In this document: positions 38,954-50,200 of the stretch, piece by piece
Layout of the letters: the number at the start of each line of letters is the position of its first letter
How positions within the stretch are numbered: the first letter of the stretch is position 1
Source of the DNA: Varroa destructor
Lineage: Eukaryota; Arthropoda; Arachnida; Mesostigmata; Varroidae
Direction of reading: 5' to 3'
DNA length: 64,000 nt
Assembly (NCBI RefSeq): GCF_002443255.2
Contig: NW_019211454.1
Span: 63,790,179-63,854,178 of the forward strand
Notes under the pieces: model-generated
Told to the model about the DNA's origin: nothing
Seen by the model: the letters and a program-made list of their open reading frames with translations, nothing else
Databases searched by the model: none
Program-made: the position numbers and the translations under genes

Positions 38954-40318
38954 GCATTTGGTGCTGGTTGTGATAATGATGATCGAATGTCATAAGATAA
39001 CGACCGAATCAAAAGCTAAAAGAAGCAACGGGCGCCCCTCATTATTGGAGGGAGTAAAATATAAAATCATTTTGAATGACAGTAAATGTTCATGTATAGC
39101 ATGCAACATTGTATCCTCCCTTTATTGCTATGTATTAGAGAAACGCGGTTTTTTTTAACGGCAAATTTACCCTTTTATACAGCTCATTAGGCTCACAAGA
39201 AAACCGTAGCTGTTTTCAAGCTAAGACTCTTTAGAAAGAATCAAGAGTTTTTCTAGGCACACTGCGCCACTACTTAAAAGGATTTTACATAATGTCGAAA
39301 GCACTCTACACTGATCGAATTCCTAATATATAAATACGATACGGCCTATGAGTAGAGGGAAAGTGATTGGTCTAATGAATGCAGCGTTTCAGGTTCTCTG
39401 AGATGCGCCTGTTCGGTTCTTTTAGTTATATCGTGGACTCCACCAATTGGACTCTCCATCTCAACGACTCTATTTGTCTCCAATGTATCTCGAAGTGGTA
39501 ACACTGATTTGTTCAAAATCCATAGATGGTGACTGCGTTCGGCCTACCGGCTCCAAACTTGTTTTGCACAACGAAGGTGGAGAGTATATGTTTTCAAAAA
39601 CGTAAGCGAAAAAACTGTCAAACATTTACAGCGCATATTGAAACGAAAACTAGCACTTCGCGGTAAACTGGAGAATCACTTGTGCTACCACTTGCTGTAA
39701 GAGTGAAATACACGTTATACTTTGCTCCCAAATTCAATAGGTCTTATAATTAACTACCCTATCGTTATTTCACAAAACTGTTACGTTCTCAAAATAAATA
39801 AAAATGCAAGTCACCGTCTCGTTTTTTTCATCTACACCAGCTATCAAAAAAATACAGGTGATTCTGAATAACATTGTATATCATATGGGAATTCATTTTC
39901 CTTATTTTTTTTTTTGTGACGTTCCTGTTACACTACCTATCATTACGTATTCCGTCCTTGCGACTCGGATTCGGATAACGTGAGATAGTTTAATTGGGAA
40001 TCTACTTAATGAAACGGCGTTGGTCAGTGTCGAAACCGAAGTCAGTGATTTTTATTGTTGTATCTTGAACCGCCAGGCGTTCCCACCACATAGGTAGAGT
40101 GTGCGGACGTTGTCCTCAGTTCAACACGACGTTCTTTCGTATTTGCCGCGAGTCTTACGCCCTTGGTATGCCTTCTTCTCGTAAAAATAGAAACAAAACA
40201 CGAACAAGCTTCAGCAAAATTTTGCACTACGCTTGCCTGAATTTTTTTCACAAAGTAATAGGTCTCGTAATATAATAAGCGGTACTTTGATATAAGGCAA
40301 CATTTTTCGTAAAGACTT

Positions 40319-40338
40319 CAGCATAGTAATCTATGCTG
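40319..40338. repeat. Perfect 8-bp inverted repeat
   Basis: Arms CAGCATAG and CTATGCTG around the 4-base loop TAAT. Confidence 0.9.
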
Positions 40339-40783
40339 TATAGAGAAATATACCTTTCAATAGAAACTTTTAGCAAGCGTTTGTCATGAAACGCTATCGA
40401 CTACTGGACCTAGTGAACTAGGCTGGAACATTTTGGTAAAAAGATGCTAATGTTTGATCGACTTCGAATTTTGATATGTAACGGATATTGAATGCCCATT
40501 ATGTAAAATCTGTGAGATTTGACTTCACTGCATATTCGATCTTTCTTTTTTTAATTTTATAGATAGGTGTACTTCTTGTAGGGTTTGCAATTGCTATTAC
40601 TTAGCCATTTTAATTTCACGTTTTTCTTTCGTTCTTGCGCTAAGATTTTAACTTTGTCCCAGCTATATCCGAAGCAAAATGTACATGATTAGCTAACTTA
40701 GGTAGTTATTGCGGTGTCACTTTGACTGCAACTAGCAACAATAAACACACTCGTCTACACTCAAAAATGATAGATTTGAGAAC

Positions 40784-40813
40784 TTTATTATACAGTTTCA
40801 TTATGAATTTATT
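40784..40813 (-). terminator. Poly(A) signals for WDR18
   Basis: Two AATAAA hexamers lie on the minus strand, at 40813-40808 and 40789-40784. About 15-40 nt past the second is the GU-rich stretch GAGTGTAGACGAGTGTG, as expected of a downstream element. The 3' UTR would be about 430-450 nt, including the T-run opposite the A18 tract at 41144-41161. Confidence 0.55.
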
Positions 40814-41143
40814 TTTCTGTATAGACTCTTGGTTCACTACCTATGTTTGCCGTTGTAAGAAACTATGCATGCATAATATGTAGATATCTAGCATGTTAAC
40901 GGTGTGGTCTGTTCTTGTTGAAGCTTATATTGAAAATCAGACGATTCTCCCACGTAGACCGCTCCTTTATATGTAAATATCTTAAATAAATACAAGATAA
41001 TTTTCAGCACGTCGATGAACGTGAATTTCGTTATGCAATAGGAGTGCTCAATATTCCAATAGCTGTCAATATTTTATCATTATTGTGTGCACTGTATGTA
41101 AATCTAGGATAAGTGTACAACACTTGTTTCCTTCGCAAAGAGT

Positions 41144-41161
41144 AAAAAAAAAAAAAAAAAA
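41144..41161 (+). repeat. Poly(A) run (A18)
   Basis: Eighteen consecutive A, read as T18 on the WDR18 strand about 70 nt after its stop codon, inside the presumed 3' UTR. Confidence 0.95.
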
Positions 41162-41231
41162 CTAAAAAACACATGGTCTAAAAGATGAGATACATGAAAG
41201 TTAGGTAATTGAGAATAATGTCTTTTCTCAT

Positions 41232-41461
41232 CTATAGAATATTGTACAATACAGAAACTATATCGCAATTGGCTGCAGCCAGATTTGCCAGTGAAGTGCG
41301 CTCCTCGTTGCTAAGTGGTGCTGCCTGCGCAGCTATGACTTCCTGAGCCGGAACTGTTGATGAGATTTCGTTCCATTCCGAGGGGACCTGTTGATATTCG
41401 GGTTCATGGAAGACTTCAGCGAAACTGACGGTACGTTGGAAGTTCTTGACCGGAAGAAGTG
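41232..41461 (-). CDS. WDR18: WDR18 last coding exon
   Basis: The exon follows the acceptor TTTCTATCCTTAG|C. Joining it to the previous exon restores an alanine codon and continues as ALLPVKNFQRTVSF for 76 residues to the stop at 41232-41234. The tail is acidic and Ala/Ser-rich and ends in a hydrophobic stretch, IVSVLYNIL. It is less conserved than the propeller, so the join rests mainly on splice sites, frame and position. Confidence 0.8.
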
Positions 41462-42940
41462 CTAAGGATAGAAACAAACACTTTGTGCGTAAGTTTATTT
41501 GATATCAAAGAAACTCTTGAGCAGTTAAAGAATATTTAGTATCAGTAAAAAATCATCATAGAAAGCTTACCTTTACTACGGTTCGTCTCCCTGGCGAGTG
41601 CATTCGCTGGTAGCAGAGCGATCTTGCAATTCGTTACAGGTCCATCGTGGCGTAATGTCTGGTCAAGGTGACCGTGTGTCGCGTCCCAAAGACGCGCTGT
41701 GCAGTCATCACTACCCGATAGCAATAAATGGGCCCAGCAGGACAGACTGCGAACAGGCCCCGAATGTCCAGTGAATTCTAACTCTTCCCCATCGCGTAGC
41801 GACATCCGAACAATTTTCCCATCACGGAAGCCAACAAAGACGGCGTCGAGCAATTTGCTTAAAGTTACTGATTCCGCAGGCACTGAAAAATTTTTCTTGA
41901 GATCCAACCAACCCGATGAACGAAGATTATGAATAGCGAGCATTCCAGATGTGCTAACGGACGCGATAAGAGAGCCTCGTACAGAGATATCGGTGATCGC
42001 CTGAGTGTGATCTTTGAGAACGGTGATCGGCTGTACAGGTTCTCCGTCAGCTAAACGCTCTAAATCGTTCACATTCCATACACAGATACCGCTATCCAGT
42101 GAGCCTGATACGATGTGTCGGTCATCTTCTGTAAATTTTACCACTGAGACCAGCTGGTAATGTCCCTGTAATATGCCTAATAGAGTGCCGCCCTGTACGT
42201 CCCAGATAAAGAGTTCCTGATCGATACCGGCCACGCAGAACTCTCCACTGGCTGAGATATCCATGGTTCGGACTTTGCCTGGAGCTGCGAATTTCCGATT
42301 TACCTGGTTATACTGCCGAAACGACCACAAGCTGAATGCTCTAAAAGTATTTCCAACAGAAAAAAATTTCGACCACACAAATTCTATGACATACAAACAG
42401 TAAAATTCGAAAACAGTTTAAAAAAACGGAAGAGAATGGGCTGAACTACAATTCTAAGTAAATGTTAATCATAAATTTGACGGACAAGTCCACTTTATAA
42501 ATTGGATACCCGACAGAGAATCCAGCTATCTTTTTACGCGTTTTTTTTGAAAGAGAATATTGAGAAATTCGTCCGAAATCCCTACCAGATATACCATGCC
42601 CATTACTCAAACATTGTAAGATATTGCCATGATGGTTATTACTACTTCACTATGCAGGAGATATAATTTGAGAGCATATAAAGGATTAGGAAATTCTCGA
42701 ACAATCAATGTTACATAAAGTATAAATAGTAGAATGGATTGTCAAATAAAAATCTGTAAACACCTACGGCTTATCCCGTTGAGCTGACATGATGTAGTCT
42801 CCTTTGACAAAGGACAACGTCCGAGGCTGCGATGCTCCACCTGAATAGGTCGCTAACGGACTCCCGCTCTGAAGGTCCCATACACGTACGTTATAATTAC
42901 CCGCCCCATCGCAGGTAAAAGCGACTTCTCGGACAGCCAT
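41232..42940 (-). CDS. WDR18: WDR18/Ipi3-like WD40 protein, three coding exons
   Basis: The coding sequence joins 42940-42768, 42340-41571 and 41461-41232, giving 390 residues. WDR18 (yeast Ipi3) is the WD40 subunit of the PELP1-TEX10-WDR18 (Rix1) complex, which works with the AAA ATPase MDN1 to mature nuclear pre-60S ribosomes. WD-repeat ends are visible as VRVWDLQSG (residues 18-26), FSLW (60-63), LFIWDVQGG (101-109), ICVWNV (143-148) and SGSDDCTARLWDA (266-278). The segment GPVTNCKIALLPANAL (291-306) matches the conserved GPVTN block that follows the last blade in animal WDR18. The start MAVREVAF aligns with the known N-terminus, and no in-frame ATG lies just upstream. Both joins keep frame and use GT-AG sites. 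At 390 residues it is shorter than the human protein (about 432) and lacks an obvious C-terminal coiled coil. Family identity is nearly certain; the exon ends are inferred. Confidence 0.93.
41462..41570 (-). other. WDR18 intron 2 (109 bp)
   Basis: Starts GTAAGC and ends in a pyrimidine tract plus TTAG on the minus strand. It splits an alanine codon after the first base. If retained, the reading frame runs nine more codons and stops. Confidence 0.85.
41571..42340 (-). CDS. WDR18: WDR18 coding exon 2 (main WD40 body)
   Basis: This 770-nt exon encodes residues 58-314 and holds most of the beta-propeller. It follows the acceptor ATACTTTTAG|AGCATTCAGC, which completes the split proline codon. It ends at the strong donor AGTAAAG|GTAAGC with one base of the next codon. 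It is part of the longest open frame in the window (284 codons including intron read-through), far beyond chance length here. Confidence 0.92.
42341..42767 (-). other. WDR18 intron 1 (427 bp)
   Basis: Starts GTAGGT and ends TTTTAG on the minus strand. It is AT-rich, has stops in all frames, and interrupts a proline codon after its second base. Confidence 0.85.
42768..42940 (-). CDS. WDR18: WDR18 coding exon 1
   Basis: This exon encodes residues 1-58, from MAVREVAF to SAQRDKP, and includes the first WD-type strand set. It ends at the donor GCC|GTAGGTG after two bases of a proline codon. Using the second GT, five bases on, would put a TAG stop in the exon, so the first GT is preferred. Confidence 0.88.
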
Positions 42941-43393
42941 ACTAAATCGCGCTGATGGCACACGCTAAGAAATTCTTGACAAATAAACCTCTCTGGGGCC
43001 TGTCTTGATCTCCTTGTCGTTTGTTACTACGTGAAAGCGTTCCAGAGCGTTAACTTCACATCTAGAAGGCATGCATACGAGCAAACTTCATCCGTATTAA
43101 GAAATCGTAGCGATAATAGATACGCTTTAACCTTAACATCAGCAAATAGCTCTATTTTTTGCCTTTTACAAAATACCACTGTATGTACACTCGAACAAAA
43201 CTTGAGTCTCCCACCTCCACTTGATGCTCTAACCTCGTTAAAGCAGGTCGAACTATATCCACATCAACTATGACGTCGATTTAATTTATCCTGGGCAAAA
43301 AGCAAGCTCAACGCCGTGTATTTTCTGCGAATTCGAATGACACACTCGTATCGTTCTGGTGCACCTCGCTCCACAGAACACAAGCTCAATTAC

Positions 43394-43548
43394 CAAAACA
43401 GAACGTGGTCGCCCAATGTTATCGCTGTTCGAGCGGTCGAAAGATGGTGAAGCAGACTGCAACGGACTTGTCGGCGCGAATGGCGCTGCAATCGCTGATG
43501 TCGTTCTCAACCTCCTCGCCCACCGTTGCCGACGCTCCGCTATCGATG
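43394..43548 (-). other. Possible non-coding first exon of WDR18
   Basis: The minus strand from the TATA-like box to a donor TGTTTTG|GTAATT (exon edge 43394) contains no ATG, as expected of a 5' leader. An acceptor-like TTTCTTAG|CGTG (exon edge 42964) lies 24 bases before the WDR18 start codon. Together they would form a spliced leader of about 180 nt with a 429-bp intron (42965-43393). The block is CpG-rich against its AT-rich surroundings. Open frames cross it on both strands, so it could instead be coding or belong to a divergent gene. Confidence 0.35.
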
Positions 43549-43573
43549 CTTCCCTCTCCCGCGAAAAAGCGAG

Positions 43574-43582
43574 CTTTTTATA
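43574..43582 (-). promoter_or_regulatory. TATA-like box upstream of WDR18
   Basis: The minus strand reads TATAAAAAG at the upstream edge of the CpG-rich block, about 630 bp before the WDR18 start codon. A start of transcription near 43545-43552 would follow. A GC-rich TTTTTCGCGGGAG, resembling an E2F-type site, lies just downstream. Assignment to WDR18 is inferred from strand and position. Confidence 0.35.
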
Positions 43583-43609
43583 ACAAGATGGCTTATGCAG
43601 CATTAATCT

Positions 43610-45360
43610 GAAGACGCAGGGCACAAAGCGACATGGCTACTGGATCCTTTTGAGTTACACGCGCAGGGAGATTTGGCAATTCAAATACGAAGCAAGCCTA
43701 TGGATAAGGCGGAGTATTATGTGTAGGTCATTGTTCTGTATGGATTAGTACATCAATAGATGCAAATAGGCGGATATTGCCGTAGGCGCTATATGCGGAA
43801 ATTTCGCTGGATTAGTTGATAAATATATGTAAATGTCGGATTGTAACTTCTATAACCTTCAATGGTAAAATTATATGTGTACGAAGAGCATCAAACTAGT
43901 AAATGAAGAATAATTTGCAAGACGGTACGAGTCATGCAAAATGTTTTGCTAGTATACTTGTTTACCGTTATAAGCAGGTGTAAAAGCGCGGGCTTCTTAC
44001 AAAATATAAGAACCTTTTCACATACATTGTATAAACTCTAATGCGGGTTCAACGCTGATCAATAAAAATGTAAAACAAGAGCAGCTATTAGAAATTAAAA
44101 CTAGGAGCTGTTCTGCTCGAATAGTAGATATGTGTAATATTCATAATGATAATAATAAAAAATAAGTATTTCACAAGGCGTCCAAGTTCTACACTGGCGC
44201 ACATATTTGCGGCAATCGTCTTATTGCAGATTAGCTGATAAGGTCGACTTTTTGCTGGGATCTCTTGATTTAAGAGCCGGAATCCAACTTTTAGTTTGAA
44301 CATCTAAGCATTATAGATTGGTAGACGAATGCATTACCTCATTCACTGATGAGTCTCAATATATACAGTTAAGCTTTGTGAGCGGGTGATGCCTTCCAGA
44401 CGAGGAATGGAATAAGAACAGGTTTGTTACATTATCGTTCTTTTTTTTAAAGTGGCGCTTGTAAGTGGTATTCCAGTCGCGAGACTGACTCTTGGCTAGC
44501 ATACGTAATCTATGATAGAGGTAAATTAATTGACGCGTAAAGATAATAGTAAGTCCTTTAGATTAAAGAAAAACTTAATCAAAAGCGCAGCATATCCTAA
44601 CGCATATGGGGTTAATGGGTCATATCGTATTTGTGTATGTGGTCATCAGTAGAAAAGGACAAGCAGTTGTGTTTACTGCTGCCTTCGATGGTTCCCTTTC
44701 AGTCGTTACCCATTTATCATATTATGCGATACCGCAATGGTACAAAATAGAACTTTAAAAAATTTCGTCAGTAGAATCTAGTTATAGGCAAACTGCGCAC
44801 ACGTGTACGTACAAGCTGTGCGCGCTAGACACACATACGCGCACACTTTTTAGCATAGGTTCCATAATCCGCTTACCGTGGCAACAAACAGTTCAGTAGC
44901 AGAAAAGCGGTATAATTTCATTCAATTATACAGTGTGTGAATGCCAATTGTAATCAGTAAAAGTATGACAGTTTCTCGTTAACCTTTTTGAGATGGGGGT
45001 ATTAGTGAAGGAGGCAAAATGAAGACTTTTTAAATTGATAAAAGTGATGTGCTACTAACTTTATCTCCTGTTTGTTCAGCCTGCTTGTGTTTGCTTTTGG
45101 TGCGTCACAAAAACACACATACATCTACGGTTAAGACGGCACGCCTATTGGCTAACCGGTAACCTATAATGTTAACGCAGACCTATAAACACGGCCTGCA
45201 GGTGGCTGGACTATAAGCTCTACCTTGTTTTTTTTTTTTTGCGCATCATTCGTGGCCCGACATCGCTGTGTTTTCACTTAGTCGGTCGTTTTTGAAGTTT
45301 TTCTCTTGGCCAAAGGAGTTAACATCATCGGCATATAATACTAGCTGTTCTGAGCATGTT
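43610..45360. other. No recognisable gene
   Basis: AT-rich. A small inverted repeat GCGCACA/TGTGCGC with a 15-base loop lies near 44.80 kb. It contains no frame worth reporting. Confidence 0.6.
45228..45240 (+). repeat. T13 homopolymer
   Basis: Thirteen consecutive T, about 120 bp before the 16-bp inverted repeat. Confidence 0.95.
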
Positions 45361-45399
45361 GGACCCCAAGCGAATTCTTTCATAATTCGCTTGGGGTCC
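45361..45399. repeat. Perfect 16-bp inverted repeat (hairpin)
   Basis: The arms at 45361-45376 (GGACCCCAAGCGAATT) and 45384-45399 are exact reverse complements, separated by a 7-base loop CTTTCAT. The arms do not extend further. This is the strongest hairpin I found in the window. No tract of four or more T follows it. Confidence 0.95.
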
Positions 45400-45440
45400 T
45401 TGCAAGAACTCGATACCGTTGGCTATTCATTCAGCCATAC

Positions 45441-45749
45441 CTTTGACAGCTGCTTCACAGTAACTCGTTTTGCTCTGGAGCAGAACTGATCGCCGACATG
45501 TGTCGCTTGCAACGGCCATACCATGCAGTGGAGTTAGGAAATGAGCGGGACACGTGTCAGATGTGCAGGGGGTCAGATCCACAGGAAACAGTTCTTTAAG
45601 CGTTGAGTTAGTACGATAATAAACTGAAACTCTTCTGAAAGTATCAGTTGCGCACAATTTATCTTGGCTACCCTGTGAGCTCTCGTTTTTACTCGATTGA
45701 GGGAGTTCTGTAAAATTGCCTGTTAACCATATACAGCGTTTCCGTCTGC
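45441..45749 (-). CDS. Candidate secreted-protein exon, Cys-rich with three N-glycosylation sites
   Basis: The minus strand is open for about 100 codons, bounded by an acceptor-like site after a long pyrimidine tract (AATTCCGAAG|G at 45749, or GCAG|ACGG at 45745) and a donor CTGTCAAAG|GTATGG at 45441. The peptide has six cysteines (CIW, LCA, PCT, TCP, TCR, YCE) and three N-glycosylation sequons (NFT, NES, NST). That composition suits an extracellular domain. No start codon or partner exon was found, and I do not recognise a family. It could be an exon of an unseen gene, a decayed copy, or chance. Confidence 0.35.
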
Positions 45750-45949
45750 CTTCGGAATTGATAAAGAGAACCACGCATTGATATGCGTGCGAAAGCCAAA
45801 ACAGATAAACAAGAGAAAAATATAAAGATAGAAGATAGATAAATCTTATCTTTCAAGCAATTGAGAGAAAGTGGGAGATAACAGTGAACAGTAGCTCATT
45901 CTCTTTTCTGGTTCGAGTACTCGATTGTTTCCCGCCAGGGATGGCATAA

Positions 45950-47211
45950 TAGACATGTGAGGGGTACCCAGTACAAGTTTCCTATTAGTCTTCAAAATGA
46001 GGAAGCGCGTGAGTCTATGTATGGATGTCAGACACTAAATGAAAAGTTGCTTGAGAATTGTCATCCCCCAGTGGGTGGTAGACCGGAGGTGCGTGCATTT
46101 CCCATGCACATAGGACTACCCCACAGAGACCGTCTAAGCCAACTGGACAAGCCAGAGAACGAAAAAGACGATTGCTGTTAGTAATTGAATGGGGCAGTCT
46201 TCGTTGCTCACACGCTTATTGACTGAGTCGTACGGGCCTTGCTCTATCTTCAAGAATAATACGCGTCTCACTCGCGTCGGCTGAGCCCTGAAAGGGCTGT
46301 TGGATGCGGGCTTTCCTCGGCTGCATTCAGGACTGCGTGACGGAAGATCCTCTACAAAGCATTAGACAATTTAGATGGTGTTAGACACCTTCGTGGTTGG
46401 TTGATTTCGCTGGACTGAATGTTAGGTTGAGAGAAATGTAGGGTTTGTACGACTGCAATACTGTTGGGGGCCAATAAGGCAGGCAAGCGTGGTTTGTTGG
46501 TCTGGGAGCAGAAAGAATTAGTATGAATGATCGCCTGCAGTTAGCCAGCCCCCTTGCTGTGTCGTTTTTCTTCACTGGCTAGTGTTATTAAAGCAGTGGT
46601 GCTCGTGACTATGGCGCACTAACTCCTGTGAGGTTCCGTTGGGTTGCTACCGCCGCTACTGCTAACTGGCCATGGGAATGGAAGAAACACAAGTCTCCCT
46701 TCCTCTTTGGGTAGGCTATACTCTCACGCATAACCTCTACCGCTTCCCGATTCATGAAGCTGACATGGATATCGTCCAAGGGACTGGATCAGTTCGGGTA
46801 GGGCCAAGGAACCCTTTAGGGCGAGACCGTCTCAACAGACGAGGTGGGTCGGCCCGTCCTGTTTGTGGTTAAACCGGTCAAAAGGACGCGGTCGATGAGG
46901 AGGTTGAGTAATCGCTGGCTAGAGTGAGTTCACCATTCTTTGGCTGACTGCTGAGAGACAAACTAGTGCCTACTACAGTGGTGTCTAAATGGATAGCCTG
47001 AAGTTCTACTTGCAGGCTTTCTGCCACTCGCGTAGTGGGGTGTCAGTATGTTAGTACGGTGGTTGCATGCAGGCTGAATAGGAAACTGATGGCCACGAGC
47101 TCCGTCGTCGGTTCACTGTAAGGTGTCGGTTACAGGATGTTAGGTTAAATAATGCTGGGTTGACCGATTCGGTTCGATGTGTTTCACCTATATAACAATA
47201 AAGATGATGAT
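45950..47211 (+). other. Possible retroelement-like remnant with AATAAA-(GAT)3 end
   Basis: A GC-balanced block of about 1.26 kb ends in ACAATAAAGATGATGATGAC (47195-47214), after which the DNA becomes AT-rich. A poly(A) signal followed at once by a short 3-base repeat is typical of the 3' ends of many non-LTR retroelements and SINEs. No reverse transcriptase or other element protein could be read. The only frames are short (45957-46181 and 46672-46872). It may also be the 3' end of an ordinary non-coding transcript. Confidence 0.15.
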
Positions 47212-50200
47212 GACATTGTTAAAACGAAAACCTATATAGATTCTTATAACTGCTCCTACCATAATTAGAAAATAATGAGTATTTTGTTTTACATAGAGGA
47301 TTTCGTTATCTAAGATGGGAATGCAGAAGTCCTGAATGGTTCTCAAAAAGTATTCGAACACTGAAATTTGCGTTACTTTAAGGGAACAGTGTAAGACAAT
47401 ACGATATATACTATAAGGGCTATGTAATGTAAGAGCTCTAGAATATGACTTTCTGTTGTATAAAAGACAATATAATGATTTCAAAGTGCCTACGTTAAAC
47501 ACTGTGTGAAGATTAACGTGATTGAATAAATCATGCTGTAAGTAATCTGTAAGAGTAACTAGGATTGATTTATATAGACCAACTAAGGTGTCTTAGGATT
47601 TATAAAGACCAACAACACAAAATACTAAGGATGCTCATAAATAATCTATGTACGCTTGAAAACATCTAAAAATTTGGCCTTACAAATTGCATGATAATTA
47701 CGCCTAGCTACCCAGTTTGGCTATTGGTATTTGCCGATTGACGTCATATGTCAGTAATTAAACACTGTGCTACACCTTGTCGAGTAATAAGCTACGAGAA
47801 AAAACCCACAAGGTTTCCTTTTTTCTGCTAGGGGGCGAGAAGCTGCACAGCAAAACAATAGCAGGAAAGGCAGTCATAGAAATACGTAAACAAGAACGAT
47901 GCCATCAACAGTGGTTACCACAACAGCTGCAGCGGCCGTTTCAATAGTACGGCTTCGTAGAGCCTTTACTTTTCCACTCCATTTTTTTGACACCCCAGGT
48001 TGTCCTACGTTGTGTTCTATTTCTTTTTTTTCGCCATCTGCCGTCAGGAAGCAAAATAATTTTAGCGATCCAAGGTTGACAGCCTACTGTCCTTGGCCTT
48101 CATTATTGTTCTCACTCGTGCTACCACTGCTACAACGACTGATCGCAGCACCGGGTTGAGCCTAAGTTGCGTCGCACCGTCCCACCACTTGGCTTGGAAA
48201 AAGGAGTTTGTGGCTGAAAAGCAGTGCGAAAAAGCGACCACTCCTAAGTTGGCCAGGACCAGGATTGACTAGTCGTTGGATGAAAGCAACTAGAAAAAGT
48301 GGAGCCAACTTTTACCAAATTGGGGGATGGGTGTGTGGAAGGATATTGTAGAGGCAACGACGAGGTGGGACGAGGTGTAGGAAAGTGGTTGTTCGCTTAG
48401 GTAAAAGCTTGAAGGCTTGGCCGTGATCTCGTCTCAGGGATACTGGGGCCATCTATCTTAGAAGCGCGTTCGGTTCCAGCGTTCCCCGTTTGTTTCCCCC
48501 TACATACAAAGAAGAAGAATGGAAGAGGCTCTCGGTCGGTATAGGGTTGCCGAGCGTTCCACTCGAAACGGCGAGGCTTTTCAGCCCTCTTCCTCCCATT
48601 CTACATGAGGCTCGCTTTTCTCCAACGCGTTTCTGTGCCCCTTTTTTGACCCGCTTCGTCATCCCCAGCCAGGAGCCAACGAGGCTGAACTTCGTCGGCA
48701 CACCGACTCGCTCCAGGAAGACCTATTCTGTGTTGCTATAGTGAAACAGCCAGTAGTAGCAGGGTAAAAAGCGACAGCAGTAGTGACGACAGGAGCAGTG
48801 GTTTCAGCAGCCTGCGTCAGATCTGCAGCCCGCAGCTTGGATTGGTGCGTTGCGTAGCGCCTTGCGTTGCCTTTTCTTCCCCGGCACGCCAACACCGCAA
48901 AGGAGACTGAATAAACAATACGCGTCCTCGATGCCGCCTCCTCCCACGATCATCACTGTTGGTTCTTTTGTGGAAGCCAGACCAGCGACGGCAGACTGAG
49001 AAGCGTCATAACTTTTTTGCTACCGCAGTTGGAACAACAGCTGTTGTTATACTATACATCGTGGCCGACGTGTCTATGGATCTCCTATATGTGCGTGAGC
49101 ACTTCTTGTAAGTAGCACGTGTAACAAGAATGCTTTGCTTGTGGACCACGTATACTGCTTGACTTTCATCAGTTTGGTTAGATCTAAACTGAACATCCTC
49201 GGCATCCGTCATGAATATGGCAACTGCAATTTCTAAAATGTGACAGCACAATCATAATTGACGAGTCGTTACGAAGAAGTTGAATGGGCAAATACCAGCC
49301 GCATGGCTAACGGATATAGATATCAACTAATAATGGTGAAAACAACATTCTTTGGGGATTAATGAGACTGTCTAATTGCAACATTGTTCAGGAGCGATTA
49401 GTGGTACATTTCATACTTCATACTTACTCTCCGGTCCAGCTCCAATCCAGTCCGCGTTCTCCACAATAGGAGCTGTATTACTGGACGGAAAGGAGGGGCC
49501 GGGCGGGGACTGATCTCAATGTCACGATGACGAGTGGGGTAACACAGACGACTGAGTGAGTCCTCAACAGCTGGAGCAGTTTAATATTATCATAAAGACA
49601 TGGACGAAGGCAAAATGCTGTGGCGAACGTCTTAGTTCATCAAACATTGAAGGAGTTTGATAAGATCTTGACGCTTTACCTTTCAGCCCTAACTCCAATA
49701 CGCTTTTCTCATCCGAACCAGTGGTCGTTACTGACCTACGAAAAGGCCGGAAACTAAGGACGAACATCAAGTATTGTTAGCCAAGCGAGGCTGGCGAACA
49801 ACTATACGAGAAGCTGCTCTATAACCGAGCAATGAGACAGCATCATTACTAGAATAAAGTGTTGATATAGAAGATGTACCGGCAATAACAGGCGTTGCCG
49901 AATGTCATAGAGCTGGCCTCTATCATTACGCCATCGTATGGAACAACCTCCTCGCACTGCTTGTTTTGTACGAATGGGTCGGCATTCGCGCGTTACCATC
50001 CCGCTTTCCCTAACGCGAGTTCACCCTCATTATTCAAGCGGATCCACACTTCTAGTTAATCTGACGGCTTCTCCGCGCTCGTAGCCTAGCTCACGAGCTA
50101 TTGTTCTGTCCATCATTTTTGTTCTTCTTTTTCTGCTGCTTACTGCTGCTTTATGCCACTATCGCTGCTACTGACTCCGCCATAAACCGATCAGTGTCAC

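Larger units (their letters stand above)
35062..40783. other. No identified gene
   Basis: AT-rich except for a GC-richer block at 36.5-38.8 kb. Antisense frames at 38245-38519 encode Cys/Phe/Arg-rich peptides from an AAC- and GAC-rich strand and look like chance. It includes the (TA)10 tract and the 8-bp hairpin. Confidence 0.5.

Noticed and set aside
42941..42961. Upstream extension of the WDR18 start to 42961
   Set aside because: The codon at 42961 is GTG. The first in-frame ATG is at 42940, where similarity to known WDR18 proteins begins.
43359..43611. Plus-strand frames over the CpG-rich block as a divergent gene
   Set aside because: All three plus/minus readings are open here because of high GC. 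The TATA-like box and ATG-free leader favour the WDR18 strand, although the question is not settled.
46284..46298. Hairpin AGCCCTGAAAGGGCT as a histone-type stem-loop
   Set aside because: Stem and loop do not match the histone 3' consensus and no histone gene is nearby.
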